A DNA stretch of 64,000 nt from the NCBI RefSeq assembly GCF_023283885.1, contig NZ_JAKILA010000019.1:1-64000 (forward strand), in the 5' to 3' direction. Below the pieces are notes generated by a model. The model was not told where the DNA came from and did no database searches. It saw nothing but the letters and a program-made list of their open reading frames with translations. Position numbers and translations under genes: made by a program. Shown here in pieces: positions 22,230 to 31,363 of the stretch (positions are counted from its first letter, which is position 1; the number at the start of each line of letters is the position of its first letter). Source of the DNA: Shewanella basaltis. GTDB taxonomy: Bacteria; Pseudomonadota; Gammaproteobacteria; Enterobacterales; Shewanellaceae.

Positions 22230-22847
22230 ATGTTGCGTATATCGTTAGTTCTTTTAAGCCTGCTTTCTTTAAATGCCTTTGCGTTGACAGAGGCTGTCGA
22301 TATTTATAGCGATAAACAATTGATTTCACTTATTCAATCAAATCAATATTTACAGCGCGTAAAAGCAGATGAGTGCCAGCTCGTACAAGATATTGAAGCC
22401 CGGGCAGAAATCCTGCAACAGCCCTTGTATCAGTTTTTATGGGCAGAAATGCTCAATCACGGTGTTTGTGTTAAGGCGCATCCATCTCGCGGTATGATGC
22501 TATTGCAAACATCAGCAGAGCAAGGTAGCGCAGAAGCCATGGTTAAATTGGCGGATTATTATTATCGCGGTAAACTAGTGATGAAAAACCCGAATCGTGC
22601 AGTGCAATATGTATTACCTGCCGCGGCAAATGGCAGTTTATCTGCGCGAATGATGTTAGTGCGTTTATTTAGTGAAGGTTACGGTAGCCCGACCGATTAT
22701 GAAATGGGTTATCATTGGTTATATAACAGTATTTTTGATGACGATGCTCAGCAGAAGAAAGCATCGTCTTTATTGCAGGTGTTAGCTGCAAAAATGCCCG
22801 CCAGTGTAGTGGCTAGGGCGCAGCAGTCCCAACTGTATACACGTTAA
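22230..22847 (+). CDS. motX: MotX, T-ring protein of the Na+-driven polar flagellar motor
   Basis: This 205-residue periplasmic protein has a signal peptide (MLRISLVLLSLLSLNAFA) followed by Sel1-like repeats (for example GSAEAMVKLADYYYRGKLV and the next repeat GSLSARMMLVRLFSEGYG). MotX with MotY forms the T ring that anchors PomAB stators in Vibrio and Shewanella. The YLQRVKADECQLVQDIEAR segment fits MotX as I recall it, and the purA-motX-rnr order is known in Shewanella. A FliA-type promoter directly upstream supports the role. A generic Sel1-repeat protein is the alternative. Confidence 0.85.
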   Translation: MLRISLVLLSLLSLNAFALTEAVDIYSDKQLISLIQSNQYLQRVKADECQLVQDIEARAEILQQPLYQFLWAEMLNHGVCVKAHPSRGMMLLQTSAEQGSAEAMVKLADYYYRGKLVMKNPNRAVQYVLPAAANGSLSARMMLVRLFSEGYGSPTDYEMGYHWLYNSIFDDDAQQKKASSLLQVLAAKMPASVVARAQQSQLYTR

Positions 22848-22884
22848 AGGCTCCATGGTTTGGAGCGAATTATTTGGAAATTGA

Positions 22885-25326
22885 ATGATCAACGATCCTC
22901 ATTTTGAGAGAGAGCAAGATAAGTACGACAATCCTATTCCTAGCCGCGAGTACATTTTAGAGTACTTGCGCGCGCAAAAGTCTCCCGTTAGCCGTGATAA
23001 AATTGCCCAAGCGCTGAATATCACCGAGGAAGAGCCATTAGAAGCGCTTCGTCGTCGTCTTCGTGCTATGGAGCGTGATGGCCAGTTAGTTTTTACTCGT
23101 GGACAAAGCTACGGTTTGCCAGAGCGCATGGATTTGTTATCTGGTAGTGTAATTGGCCATCGAGACGGTTTTGGTTTTTTTAAGCCAGACGACGGTGGTG
23201 ATGACTTATATATTAATAACCGTGACATGTTGATGTATTTCCATGGCGATAAAGTTTTAGCGCAAAAAGCCGGAACAGATCGCCGTGGTCGTCGCGAAGC
23301 GCGTATTGTGCGCTTAGTGCAAGAACGAACAGCTGCACTTGTTGGCCGCTATCATGTTGATGGTGGTATGGGCTTTGTGATAGCCGATGATCGCCGTATA
23401 ACACAAGAAATTTTAATCGATAACAATGATCGAAATGGCGCCCGAGCCGGAGATGTTGTTGTTGTTGAATTAACACGTCGACCAGGTCGATTTGTTAAAG
23501 CCGCAGCGAAAGTGACAGAAGTGCTAGGTAAAACCATGGCGCCCGGTATGGAGATTGAAATTGCATTACGTAATTATGATTTACCCCATACCTGGTCAGC
23601 TGTCATCGAGAAAAAGCTAAAGCGAATTCCTGATGAAGTGACCGAAGAAGATAAATTAGGCCGTGTTGATTTACGCCATTTACCGCTTGTTACCATTGAT
23701 GGTGAAGATGCGCGTGACTTTGACGATGCAGTGTATGCAGAAACAAAGCCCAGCGGTGGTTGGCGTTTGTGGGTTGCGATTGCCGATGTGAGTCATTATG
23801 TGAGAACAGACTCAGCATTAGACATTGAAGCTCGCGCTCGTGGTAATTCAGTGTATTTCCCGTCGCAAGTGATCCCAATGCTACCGGAAAAAATCTCTAA
23901 CGGTTTATGCTCACTCAAGCCACAGGTTGACCGTTTGTGTATGGTTGCCGAAATGACCATTTCTGCCGCAGGGAAACTGTCAAGCACTAAGTTTTACCCT
24001 GCAGTGATGCACTCCCATGCTCGTTTCACTTATACACAAGTGGCCGACATGCTAGAAGGCGGCCCGATAGCACCTGAACATGAAGCCTTGTTTCCTCATT
24101 TGTTATGTTTACAGTCTTTGTATTTAACCCTTGATGAGCGAAGAGCCGAGCGTGGTGCAATAGCGTTTGAAACATTAGAAACCCAGTTTATTTTTAATGA
24201 ACAACGCAAAATTGAGAAAATTGTTCCTCGAGGGCGCAATCAAGCGCATAAAATCATTGAAGAATGTATGATTTTGGCCAACGTAGCATCGGCTAAGTTT
24301 GTAAAAAAACACAAAGGCGAGGTGCTGTATCGTGTCCATGAAGCGCCGTCTGAACAAAAGCTCGCTAACTTTAAAGAGTTTCTTGCTGAACGCGGCCTAA
24401 GCATGGACGGTGGGTTAGAGCCTACGCCTACAGATTATCAAAATCTGATGTTGAAAATAGCAGAACGTCCGGACTTTGAACTGATCCAGGTCATGTTATT
24501 ACGTTCAATGCGTCAGGCTATATACAGCCCAGATAACGAAGGACACTTTGGTTTGGCGCTTGAGGCATACTCGCATTTTACATCGCCTATTAGACGTTAC
24601 CCTGATTTGATTTTACATCGAGTTATTAAATACTTACTTGCCAAAGAGCAGGGCGACGTTAGTGACAAATGGACGCGTGATGGCGGATACCAATATCAAA
24701 TAGAAGAGCTGGATTTACTCGGTGAAGAGTGTTCGACCACCGAGCGTCGTGCCGACGAAGCCACGCGTGATGTCAGTGATTGGCTAAAATGTGAATACAT
24801 GCAAGATCATGTTGGTGATACATTTGAGGCCGTTATTGCTTCTGTGACGAGTTTTGGTTTGTTTGTTCGTCTAAATGAATTATTTATTGATGGCTTAGTG
24901 CATATTTCAAGTTTAGCAAGTGATTATTATCAATTTGATCAAATGCGCCAGCGTTTAATTGGTGAAAATACCCGCCAAGTATATCAAGTGGGTGATGCGG
25001 TCACAGTGAAAGTGGCTGCAGTCAATTTAGATGATCGTCAAATTGACTTACTGATGGTGGGTGACAGCAGTAAAGGTAGCGGTAAAAGACCAAGAGCTGC
25101 CAAAGTCATGACTGCCAGAGAGCGTGCCAACCTTGAAGGGGCTAAAAAGTCAGAGCCAAAACAGGATAAGCCAAAAGCACGTAAAAGTCGCTCAGGCGCT
25201 AAATCCAGTGGTGTAAAAAAACCTGCTGGCGCTAAAAAGTCATCAACTAAAAAGAAATCGTCTGATCCAGTTAACGCGAAATCGACAGTAAAGAAAACCT
25301 CTGCCAAGCGCAGCAAGAGAAAGTAA
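22885..25326 (+). CDS. rnr: Ribonuclease R
   Basis: This 813-residue 3'-5' exoribonuclease has, in order, a winged-helix domain (about 20-85), cold-shock domains, the RNB catalytic domain with the metal-binding [13 protein letters not shown] (about 270-282), an S1 domain (about 645-725) and a Lys/Ser/Ala-rich tail to the C-terminus. The basic tail and overall order separate RNase R from RNase II. It is followed after 4 bases by rlmB. Confidence 0.97.
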   Translation: MINDPHFEREQDKYDNPIPSREYILEYLRAQKSPVSRDKIAQALNITEEEPLEALRRRLRAMERDGQLVFTRGQSYGLPERMDLLSGSVIGHRDGFGFFKPDDGGDDLYINNRDMLMYFHGDKVLAQKAGTDRRGRREARIVRLVQERTAALVGRYHVDGGMGFVIADDRRITQEILIDNNDRNGARAGDVVVVELTRRPGRFVKAAAKVTEVLGKTMAPGMEIEIALRNYDLPHTWSAVIEKKLKRIPDEVTEEDKLGRVDLRHLPLVTIDGEDARDFDDAVYAETKPSGGWRLWVAIADVSHYVRTDSALDIEARARGNSVYFPSQVIPMLPEKISNGLCSLKPQVDRLCMVAEMTISAAGKLSSTKFYPAVMHSHARFTYTQVADMLEGGPIAPEHEALFPHLLCLQSLYLTLDERRAERGAIAFETLETQFIFNEQRKIEKIVPRGRNQAHKIIEECMILANVASAKFVKKHKGEVLYRVHEAPSEQKLANFKEFLAERGLSMDGGLEPTPTDYQNLMLKIAERPDFELIQVMLLRSMRQAIYSPDNEGHFGLALEAYSHFTSPIRRYPDLILHRVIKYLLAKEQGDVSDKWTRDGGYQYQIEELDLLGEECSTTERRADEATRDVSDWLKCEYMQDHVGDTFEAVIASVTSFGLFVRLNELFIDGLVHISSLASDYYQFDQMRQRLIGENTRQVYQVGDAVTVKVAAVNLDDRQIDLLMVGDSSKGSGKRPRAAKVMTARERANLEGAKKSEPKQDKPKARKSRSGAKSSGVKKPAGAKKSSTKKKSSDPVNAKSTVKKTSAKRSKRK

Positions 25327-25330
25327 TTAA

Positions 25331-26074
25331 ATGAAAAAACAAGATACCATTTTTGGCATTCATGCTGTTCAAGCGCTATTGGCCAATAGCCCGGAGCGTG
25401 TCATTGAACTTTGGTTATTGCAAGGTCGTGATGATGAACGTTTAACGCCATTAATCAATACCGCTTCAGCTTTTGGCACTACATTACAACGTGCTGCACG
25501 TAAAGTGTTAGATGAAAAAGCCGGTAGCTCGCAACATCAAGGCATTGTTGCCCGCGTTAAAGCGGCTAAACCTTTGACAGAAAACGACTTAGATGCGCTG
25601 TTAGACAAAACTGACACACCTTTTTTACTTATTTTAGACGGGGTTACCGATCCACATAATTTAGGTGCTTGTTTGCGTAATGCAGATGCTGCGGGGGTGC
25701 ATGCGGTTATTGTGCCTAAAGATAACTCGGTGGGGTTAACATCAACTGTCAGTAAAGTGGCTTGTGGTGCTGCTGAGACAATCCCGTTGTTTCAGGTGAC
25801 TAACTTGGCTCGCACTATGCGCCATTTACAAGATAAAGGTGTGTGGATTGTTGGTACAGCAGGCGAAGCGCAGGGGAATGTTTATCAAGCAGACTTAAAA
25901 GGGCCTTTAGCGATTGCCATGGGTGCTGAAGATAAAGGCTTACGTCGTTTGTCACGTGAAAGCTGCGATTCACTCGTGTCGATCCCTATGGCGGGCAGCG
26001 TTTCAAGCCTGAATGTATCAGTTGCAACCGGTGTTTGTTTATTTGAGGCGGTTAGACAACGTTTAAGTGTGTAA
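25331..26074 (+). CDS. rlmB: 23S rRNA Gm2251 2'-O-methyltransferase
   Basis: This 247-residue SPOUT-class methyltransferase has an N-terminal L30e-like RNA-binding domain (about 1-75) and the knotted catalytic domain with [24 protein letters not shown] and [10 protein letters not shown]. It modifies G2251 in the P loop of 23S rRNA. It lies directly behind rnr, the common rnr-rlmB pair. Confidence 0.96.
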   Translation: MKKQDTIFGIHAVQALLANSPERVIELWLLQGRDDERLTPLINTASAFGTTLQRAARKVLDEKAGSSQHQGIVARVKAAKPLTENDLDALLDKTDTPFLLILDGVTDPHNLGACLRNADAAGVHAVIVPKDNSVGLTSTVSKVACGAAETIPLFQVTNLARTMRHLQDKGVWIVGTAGEAQGNVYQADLKGPLAIAMGAEDKGLRRLSRESCDSLVSIPMAGSVSSLNVSVATGVCLFEAVRQRLSV

Positions 26075-26141
26075 TACATAATGCCAAGCGGCATTAATAA
26101 GTTGTCTAGCGTTTTTATTAAGATTACCTTTAGCTATTCAT

Positions 26142-26174
26142 AAAAAAACGGCGATAAATTATCGCCGTTTTTTA
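26142..26174. terminator. Bidirectional terminator between rlmB and the MFS gene
   Basis: The stem ACGGCGAT / ATCGCCGT with a 5-base loop is flanked by A-runs and T-runs, so it can end both convergent transcripts. Confidence 0.92.
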
Positions 26175-26187
26175 TGTTTATCATTTT

Positions 26188-27615
26188 CTATCGGCGGCTC
26201 ATTTCGTTGTCCACGTCTTCATTATCAGTCTCTTTGTTGTCAATGCTGTCTTCGGTATCAACCACATTGGCATAAGCCGCGTTGTAGTCTGGTGTATCTT
26301 CAGTGTCATCTTGCTCATCGTCAATGTTATCGTCTAGCCTATCAAAGGCGTCGTCAGCAGGATAAATCATCTGTTCGTTCACCATTTCAACATTCACCCT
26401 TGGGTCCAGTGACGCCGCTAATGGCGAGCTCACCAAGTCACCCCCGGCCATGACATAATCCCCAGTTGAGAACTGTTCGGCTTTTTGGCGCTGATTAACC
26501 CAGATTAATCGGGCAAGTAAGGTAAATGAGCAAATTGCCATGAAGCCGTAGAGCATTTGATCGCCCATTAACTGCATTAGCCCCGATGCAATAAGCGGCC
26601 CAATACTGGCCCCAATACCAAAAGTCACCAAAATAGTGGCAGATAAACCTACTCGCTCATGTTGTTCTACCCGAGAATTAGCTAGTGCTGTGGCTAATGG
26701 GTAAAGCGTAAAAGCTAAAATGCCAAATAAACTGGTCAGTATGAGTGAGTAAGTAGAGTGAAATGGCACGATAGTGATGATTAACACTAACACGCCTAAT
26801 AACCCGCAGTTGATCCTGATAAGAAGGCTGCGCGAAATAATATCAGACAGTTTACCCATGGGCCATTGCGCGAGTAATCCGGCCAAAATAGTGCATGACA
26901 TATACATGGCAACATGCTCTGGATCTATCCCCTTTGCAGTCGCATAAGAAGGAGCAAGGCCATAAAAACATCCGACAATCATGCTGCCAAGTGCAACCGT
27001 TGATAATGCTTGTGGCGCGCGTAGCCAAAAATGCCCCATTTTCAACGGTGCTGGCGTGAGCGGTTCTGGGTGTATGCGTCGGGTAATCGCAATGGGCACA
27101 ATACACAGGGCAAAACAAATAGCGATTAATAGCAGGGGTTCAATACCGAGATCGGGATATAAGCTGATTGCACCCTGGCCAGCCATAAGCCCTAGGTAAG
27201 AAACTATCATGTAACTGGCAAACACTGTACCGCGCTGATTAGTTTCAGCTTGTTCGTTTAACCAGCTTTCGAGCACCATGTACTGGCACATCATGCCCAT
27301 GCCGACAGCTAAGCGTAAGACCAACCATACGGTTAAGTTATCAATTAACGCATGGCCTAATGCCGAGGCGGTTACAATTCCCGCACAGGCAACAAAAGCA
27401 CGTATGTGGCCCACTTGAGCAATCAGTTTATGGCCCACCTTGGAGCCGCACACTAGCCCAATATAGTAGGCAGACATCATGCCGCCTATCCATATTTGTG
27501 GCACGTCCATATTGGTTAGGCTTAGGCCTAAATATGTGGTGAGAAGACCAGCTGCTAGCACCATTAAAAAAGTTGTACTATATAACGATGCAAAACTGCG
27601 TAGCGGGCTGTCCAT
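26188..27615 (-). CDS. MFS transporter, YcaD-like
   Basis: This 475-residue protein has about 12 hydrophobic segments over residues 1-380 with an MFS-type loop GKLSDIISRSLLIR after helix 8, resembling the YcaD group. An acidic tail of about 60 residues follows (many DD, DN and ED pairs), which is unusual for the family. The ATG at 27615 has GAGG 7 bases upstream; an in-frame start 12 codons earlier is weaker. The substrate is unknown. Confidence 0.8.
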   Translation of the reverse strand: MDSPLRSFASLYSTTFLMVLAAGLLTTYLGLSLTNMDVPQIWIGGMMSAYYIGLVCGSKVGHKLIAQVGHIRAFVACAGIVTASALGHALIDNLTVWLVLRLAVGMGMMCQYMVLESWLNEQAETNQRGTVFASYMIVSYLGLMAGQGAISLYPDLGIEPLLLIAICFALCIVPIAITRRIHPEPLTPAPLKMGHFWLRAPQALSTVALGSMIVGCFYGLAPSYATAKGIDPEHVAMYMSCTILAGLLAQWPMGKLSDIISRSLLIRINCGLLGVLVLIITIVPFHSTYSLILTSLFGILAFTLYPLATALANSRVEQHERVGLSATILVTFGIGASIGPLIASGLMQLMGDQMLYGFMAICSFTLLARLIWVNQRQKAEQFSTGDYVMAGGDLVSSPLAASLDPRVNVEMVNEQMIYPADDAFDRLDDNIDDEQDDTEDTPDYNAAYANVVDTEDSIDNKETDNEDVDNEMSRR

Positions 27616-27698
27616 AACTGCGCCTCGATAATTTCTGTAAGGTCTGTTCACCTCAATGAATGAATGGCTTGTTTCGCTTCATTTTTTACGTTAGATCA

Positions 27699-28451
27699 TT
27701 ATTGAAACGTATATAACAAGTTGAAGGTTGTGACGGTATCGGTATTTCTACTGTCATCAGGAACCACTTCAGTGTACTTGATGTTCATGCCAATTTTAAA
27801 TGCCCAATCTTGAATAAAGGTATTTTTGTAACTCATATCAAGGGTTAAGGTATTATTGTCTAAGCCTGTTTCTGCCGTTACGTCAGCGTTAAACGTGGTG
27901 TACTCTTGTAATTTTACCGTGTATTTAGCCGCTGAACGCAGAATCACATCACGATTTTCATCAGGGTAAGGGTCTGTGGTGCTCGATTGAGGCTGGTCGT
28001 AACGATAACCTGGACCGGCTTCAAGGCTTAACTTTGTCTTATAATTTTTAATTAGGTCAAAACCATAACCAGAAGAAATGGTTGTAATGCGGGTGTACGA
28101 ACCAAATTCATTCCAAGTAAATTCACCCCGGCCAAACACATAACCACGATCTAGTTTGTAGTTAGACTGTAAAAAGAGCTCGTACTTTTCTGCCGTTGAT
28201 TCACTGCCGTCAGCAGCATAATACACTTTTACTGTGCCTTCTTGCTTAGTGTTCAGTGAATCATAGGTGAGATAAGTTCTACCGTTAAAGTTTTTGGTTT
28301 CGTTGTTACCACTGTTTAGCTGTAAACCCGCTTCAACCTCGGCATAAAAACTGCTATCAGGTTCTTGGTAATCTGGTGGAACTAACGCCCATGTCGGGCT
28401 CGATAATAAGCAGAGTAGGCATAGGGTAACTAGATTTTTTATGGTCATCAT
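27699..28451 (-). CDS. DUF481 outer-membrane beta-barrel protein
   Basis: This 250-residue protein has a signal peptide (ending near PTWA-LVP) and a body of alternating strands ending in Phe-Gln (YTFQ), typical of the DUF481/YdiY-like salt-stress barrel family. Motifs include EAGLQLNSGNNETKN and EAGPGYRYDQP. Role in the outer membrane is not known. It lies between the MFS gene and the rpsF promoter, on the opposite strand to rpsF. Confidence 0.8.
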   Translation of the reverse strand: MMTIKNLVTLCLLCLLSSPTWALVPPDYQEPDSSFYAEVEAGLQLNSGNNETKNFNGRTYLTYDSLNTKQEGTVKVYYAADGSESTAEKYELFLQSNYKLDRGYVFGRGEFTWNEFGSYTRITTISSGYGFDLIKNYKTKLSLEAGPGYRYDQPQSSTTDPYPDENRDVILRSAAKYTVKLQEYTTFNADVTAETGLDNNTLTLDMSYKNTFIQDWAFKIGMNIKYTEVVPDDSRNTDTVTTFNLLYTFQ

Positions 28452-28543
28452 TGAATTGCTTTATTCTGTAATGGCGTAAACGCAAGGTTTTTGACTGCCG
28501 ACATCATACCTGCAATCAAGTTTGCTGAAAAGAGAGTTATTGC

Positions 28544-28572
28544 TTGAGTTTCCGTCAGTGTTTATGTATTAT
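28544..28572 (+). promoter_or_regulatory. Sigma-70 promoter of rpsF-priB-rpsR-rplI
   Basis: TTGAGT (28544-28549) and TATTAT (28567-28572) are separated by 17 bases, about 95 bases before rpsF. The GCGCGC-type discriminator next to the -10 box fits a stringently controlled ribosomal promoter. Confidence 0.7.
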
Positions 28573-28666
28573 CGCGCGCTCAAATCAGTCACTTTAATTC
28601 GTTCCTTGCCTCCACATTGGTCTGACTGAGCCAGAAAAGAGGCTACTTAACCGTAAGGAGCAATAA

Positions 28667-29062
28667 ATGCGTCATTACGAAATCGTATTTATGGTTCACC
28701 CAGATCAAAGTGAACAAGTCCCAGGTATGATTGAGCGTTACACCGGTGTTATCACCGCTGCTAACGGTACAATTCACCGTTTAGAAGATTGGGGCCGTCG
28801 TCAATTGGCATACCCAATTCAAGACCTACATAAAGCTCACTATGTTCTTATGAACGTAGAAGCATCTGCAGAGTCTATCGAAGAGTTAGAAACAGCTTTC
28901 CGTTTCAACGACGCTGTTCTGCGTAACATGGTAATGCGCACTAAAGTTGCCGTTACTGAAGCTTCTCCTATGGCTAAAGCAAGAGACGAACGTGATTCAC
29001 GTCGTTCATCTTCTGATGACCGTAGCAATGAAGAAGAAAGCGCTGAAGAAAACGCTGAATAA
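28667..29062 (+). CDS. rpsF: 30S ribosomal protein S6
   Basis: This 131-residue S6 ([21 protein letters not shown]) has an acidic, Ser/Glu-rich C-terminus ([10 protein letters not shown]) of the kind that receives extra glutamates from RimK in E. coli. AAGGAG precedes it. First gene of a four-gene operon. Confidence 0.98.
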   Translation: MRHYEIVFMVHPDQSEQVPGMIERYTGVITAANGTIHRLEDWGRRQLAYPIQDLHKAHYVLMNVEASAESIEELETAFRFNDAVLRNMVMRTKVAVTEASPMAKARDERDSRRSSSDDRSNEEESAEENAE

Positions 29063-29070
29063 TTTATTCT

Positions 29071-29373
29071 GTGAATAACCACTTAACCTTGTTTGGTACG
29101 GTTACTCGAACCAAGCGACTAAATAGCCCTAGTGGGATAAACCATACGGTTATTACGGTAGAGCATAAGTCACAGCGTTATGAAGCAGAATTACTACGAA
29201 ACGTATACTGCATTATACAAGTGATTTTAAGTGGTCCACGCTTTAATAGCGTTACAGATAAATTACAAGCAGGTGTGCAAGTTGAAGTAGAAGGGTTTCT
29301 TTCACTCCAACAAGGACGAAATGGACAAAACCGTTTAGTCTTGCATGCTGAAAATGTCGAATTGAAAACTTAG
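29071..29373 (+). CDS. priB: Primosomal replication protein N
   Basis: This 100-residue OB-fold single-strand DNA-binding protein takes part in PriA-PriB-DnaT replication restart. It starts at GTG 29071, eight bases after rpsF, and its position between S6 and S18 is diagnostic. The SGRF-like region (here LSGPRFNSVTD) and NHLTLFGTV start fit PriB. Confidence 0.95.
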   Translation: MNNHLTLFGTVTRTKRLNSPSGINHTVITVEHKSQRYEAELLRNVYCIIQVILSGPRFNSVTDKLQAGVQVEVEGFLSLQQGRNGQNRLVLHAENVELKT

Positions 29374-29613
<240 letters not shown>

Positions 29614-29655
29614 TATTGCAGTATTAATTCCTAATCGAATAAAGAGGATTTGATA

Positions 29656-30108
29656 ATGAACGTTATTCTGCTAGATAAAGTTGCAAACTTAGGTGGCTTA
29701 GGCGATCAAGTTTCTGTTAAAGCTGGTTATGCTCGTAACTTCCTTTTACCATACGGTAAAGCAGTTGTAGCAAACGCAGCAAACACTGAAGTATTTGAAG
29801 CTCGTCGTGCTGAATTAGAAGCTAAATTAGCTGCTGAATTAGCTACTGCGACAGCTCGCGCTGAAAAATTAACTGCATTAGAATCAGTTGTTATTGCTTC
29901 TAAAGCAGGTGATGAAGGTAAATTATTCGGTTCAGTTGGCAACCGTGACATCGCTGATGCAGTTACTGCAGCAGGCGTTGAACTTGCTAAATCTGAAGTT
30001 CGTTTACCTTTAGGTGCATTACGCACTACTGGTGACTTCGAAGTTGAAGTACAAGTACACGCTGAAGTTAAAGCTGTAGTTAAAGTATCTGTTGTTGCAG
30101 AAGCTTAA
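29656..30108 (+). CDS. rplI: 50S ribosomal protein L9
   Basis: This 150-residue L9 has an N-terminal RNA-binding domain ([21 protein letters not shown]), a long central helix rich in Ala/Glu and a C-terminal domain. AGAGGAT precedes the ATG at 29656; an ATA-preceded start two codons upstream is less likely. Confidence 0.98.
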   Translation: MNVILLDKVANLGGLGDQVSVKAGYARNFLLPYGKAVVANAANTEVFEARRAELEAKLAAELATATARAEKLTALESVVIASKAGDEGKLFGSVGNRDIADAVTAAGVELAKSEVRLPLGALRTTGDFEVEVQVHAEVKAVVKVSVVAEA

Positions 30109-30130
30109 TTACCTTTAGCTCCATAAAAGA

Positions 30131-30157
30131 ACACCGCCCTTGGGCGGTGTTTTTTTA
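30131..30157 (+). terminator. Terminator of the rpsF operon
   Basis: A 9-bp stem ACACCGCCC / GGGCGGTGT with a 2-base gap at its tip is followed by eight T bases. Confidence 0.93.
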
Positions 30158-30441
30158 TGGGCGATGGTCAGTGAAAAACGGCTTAAACGCTTGGATAATA
30201 TTTTGCGTGAGACGCTCTAGCTTATTTGGTGTATAGCTTTAGTGGGCATCATCATTGCTTTAACAATATGCCTAAAACGGCGCAGTCAGAATGGCTTTAC
30301 TTGGTTACAAAATTAATCGAAATGGCATAAGTTTTAGCCAAAGTCAGTTTAATATTAACGTGTTAAAGGGATTGTGTTTTAGTCAATAGATTGTTAGATT
30401 CTCTTTTTTTTACATATTAGTAACATTCATAAAGGGATAAA

Positions 30442-30987
30442 ATGAAAAAACTATTATTATCTATTATTTGCATCTCTGCACTGACAGGCTGTTCTACCTT
30501 TACTCCACCACGTTACTCCACCGATGCCGATAACACTGTCGCATTACGAAAAATAGAGTTAGGTGACATTGCCGTGGGTAATTTTGCCGATCCGGCAAAA
30601 ATGAGTAATCAGTGTCGTGGCGCTGGCCCGATTGCACCGCCAGACAAAGTGACATTTGCTGAGTATATTCGCCAAGCGTTTGCAGATGAGTTAAAAGTTG
30701 CTGGTTTGTATCATGATGGCAGTACGCCACGGGTGACGTTAACTGGTACCTTGAACTCTTTAGTGTTTTCTTCTAGTAAAGGGTTAACGGGTGGAGAATG
30801 GAATATTGATTTAACATTGACGTCTTCAAATGGTGCCACGCTGAATATGGTTGAAGCGTATGAGTTTGAAAGCGGCTTTATTGCAGATACCGCTTGTAAA
30901 CAAACAGCAGAGGCTTACATGGGAGCGGTGCAAAATTTGATTGGTAATATTGTGAAGTCAGATAAGTTTGTTGAGTTACTTAAGTAA
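30442..30987 (+). CDS. Putative lipoprotein of unknown function
   Basis: This 181-residue protein has a lipoprotein signal peptide with lipobox LTGC (Cys17), so it is expected to be acylated and membrane-anchored. The mature part contains two further Cys that could pair (NQCRGAG and TACKQT). I do not recognise a domain. The stop codon TAA at 30985-30987 shares its last base with the left end of a MITE; the sequence right of the MITE shows that the same stop existed before insertion. Confidence 0.75.
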   Translation: MKKLLLSIICISALTGCSTFTPPRYSTDADNTVALRKIELGDIAVGNFADPAKMSNQCRGAGPIAPPDKVTFAEYIRQAFADELKVAGLYHDGSTPRVTLTGTLNSLVFSSSKGLTGGEWNIDLTLTSSNGATLNMVEAYEFESGFIADTACKQTAEAYMGAVQNLIGNIVKSDKFVELLK

Positions 30988-31180
30988 CCTGAGCTCGGGA
31001 TAATAAATGCCTTTCAAACAGTCCTTTGCCCTGCTCACTGCGTTGAATCTACTTACAATAGGCTAGCTATTGACGCGTCAATTCGCCTTGTTAGCAGAAC
31101 AAATGACAAGCTTGAAAGCGAGAGTGGGTAACATGTTGATTTTAAATGGTATAAGTTCATCCCTTATCCCGAGCTCAGGT
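30987..31180. mobile_element. MITE copy 2 (194 bp) with TIRs and target duplication
   Basis: The inverted ends are ACCTGAGCTCGGGATAA and TTATCCCGAGCTCAGGT, a 17-bp perfect pair, flanked by TAAGTA at 30981-30986 and 31181-31186. It lies in the opposite orientation to copy 1 at 1490, with long stretches identical after reverse complementing. More intact ends than copy 1 suggest a younger insertion. It has no ORF. Confidence 0.8.
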
Positions 31181-31290
31181 TAAGTAATCTGGACTTGAGC
31201 AAAATATCGACGTTCAATCGCACGGCATTCCTCTAAGTTGTTGAGCTAGTTTAAAATTGGCTTAAAAGCGTTTGAGATTTAGCGATAATA

Positions 31291-31325
31291 AAGCAGTGAG
31301 TTAACATTAACTCACTGCTTTTTTG
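31291..31325. terminator. Terminator between the lipoprotein and the S46 peptidase gene
   Basis: A 14-bp perfect stem AAGCAGTGAGTTAA / TTAACTCACTGCTT is followed by TTTTTT on the plus strand. It sits between two convergent genes, beyond the MITE. Confidence 0.88.
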
Positions 31326-31363
31326 TTATTGATCGTTTGTGTTATCGCGTGTTGCTTTTGGCT

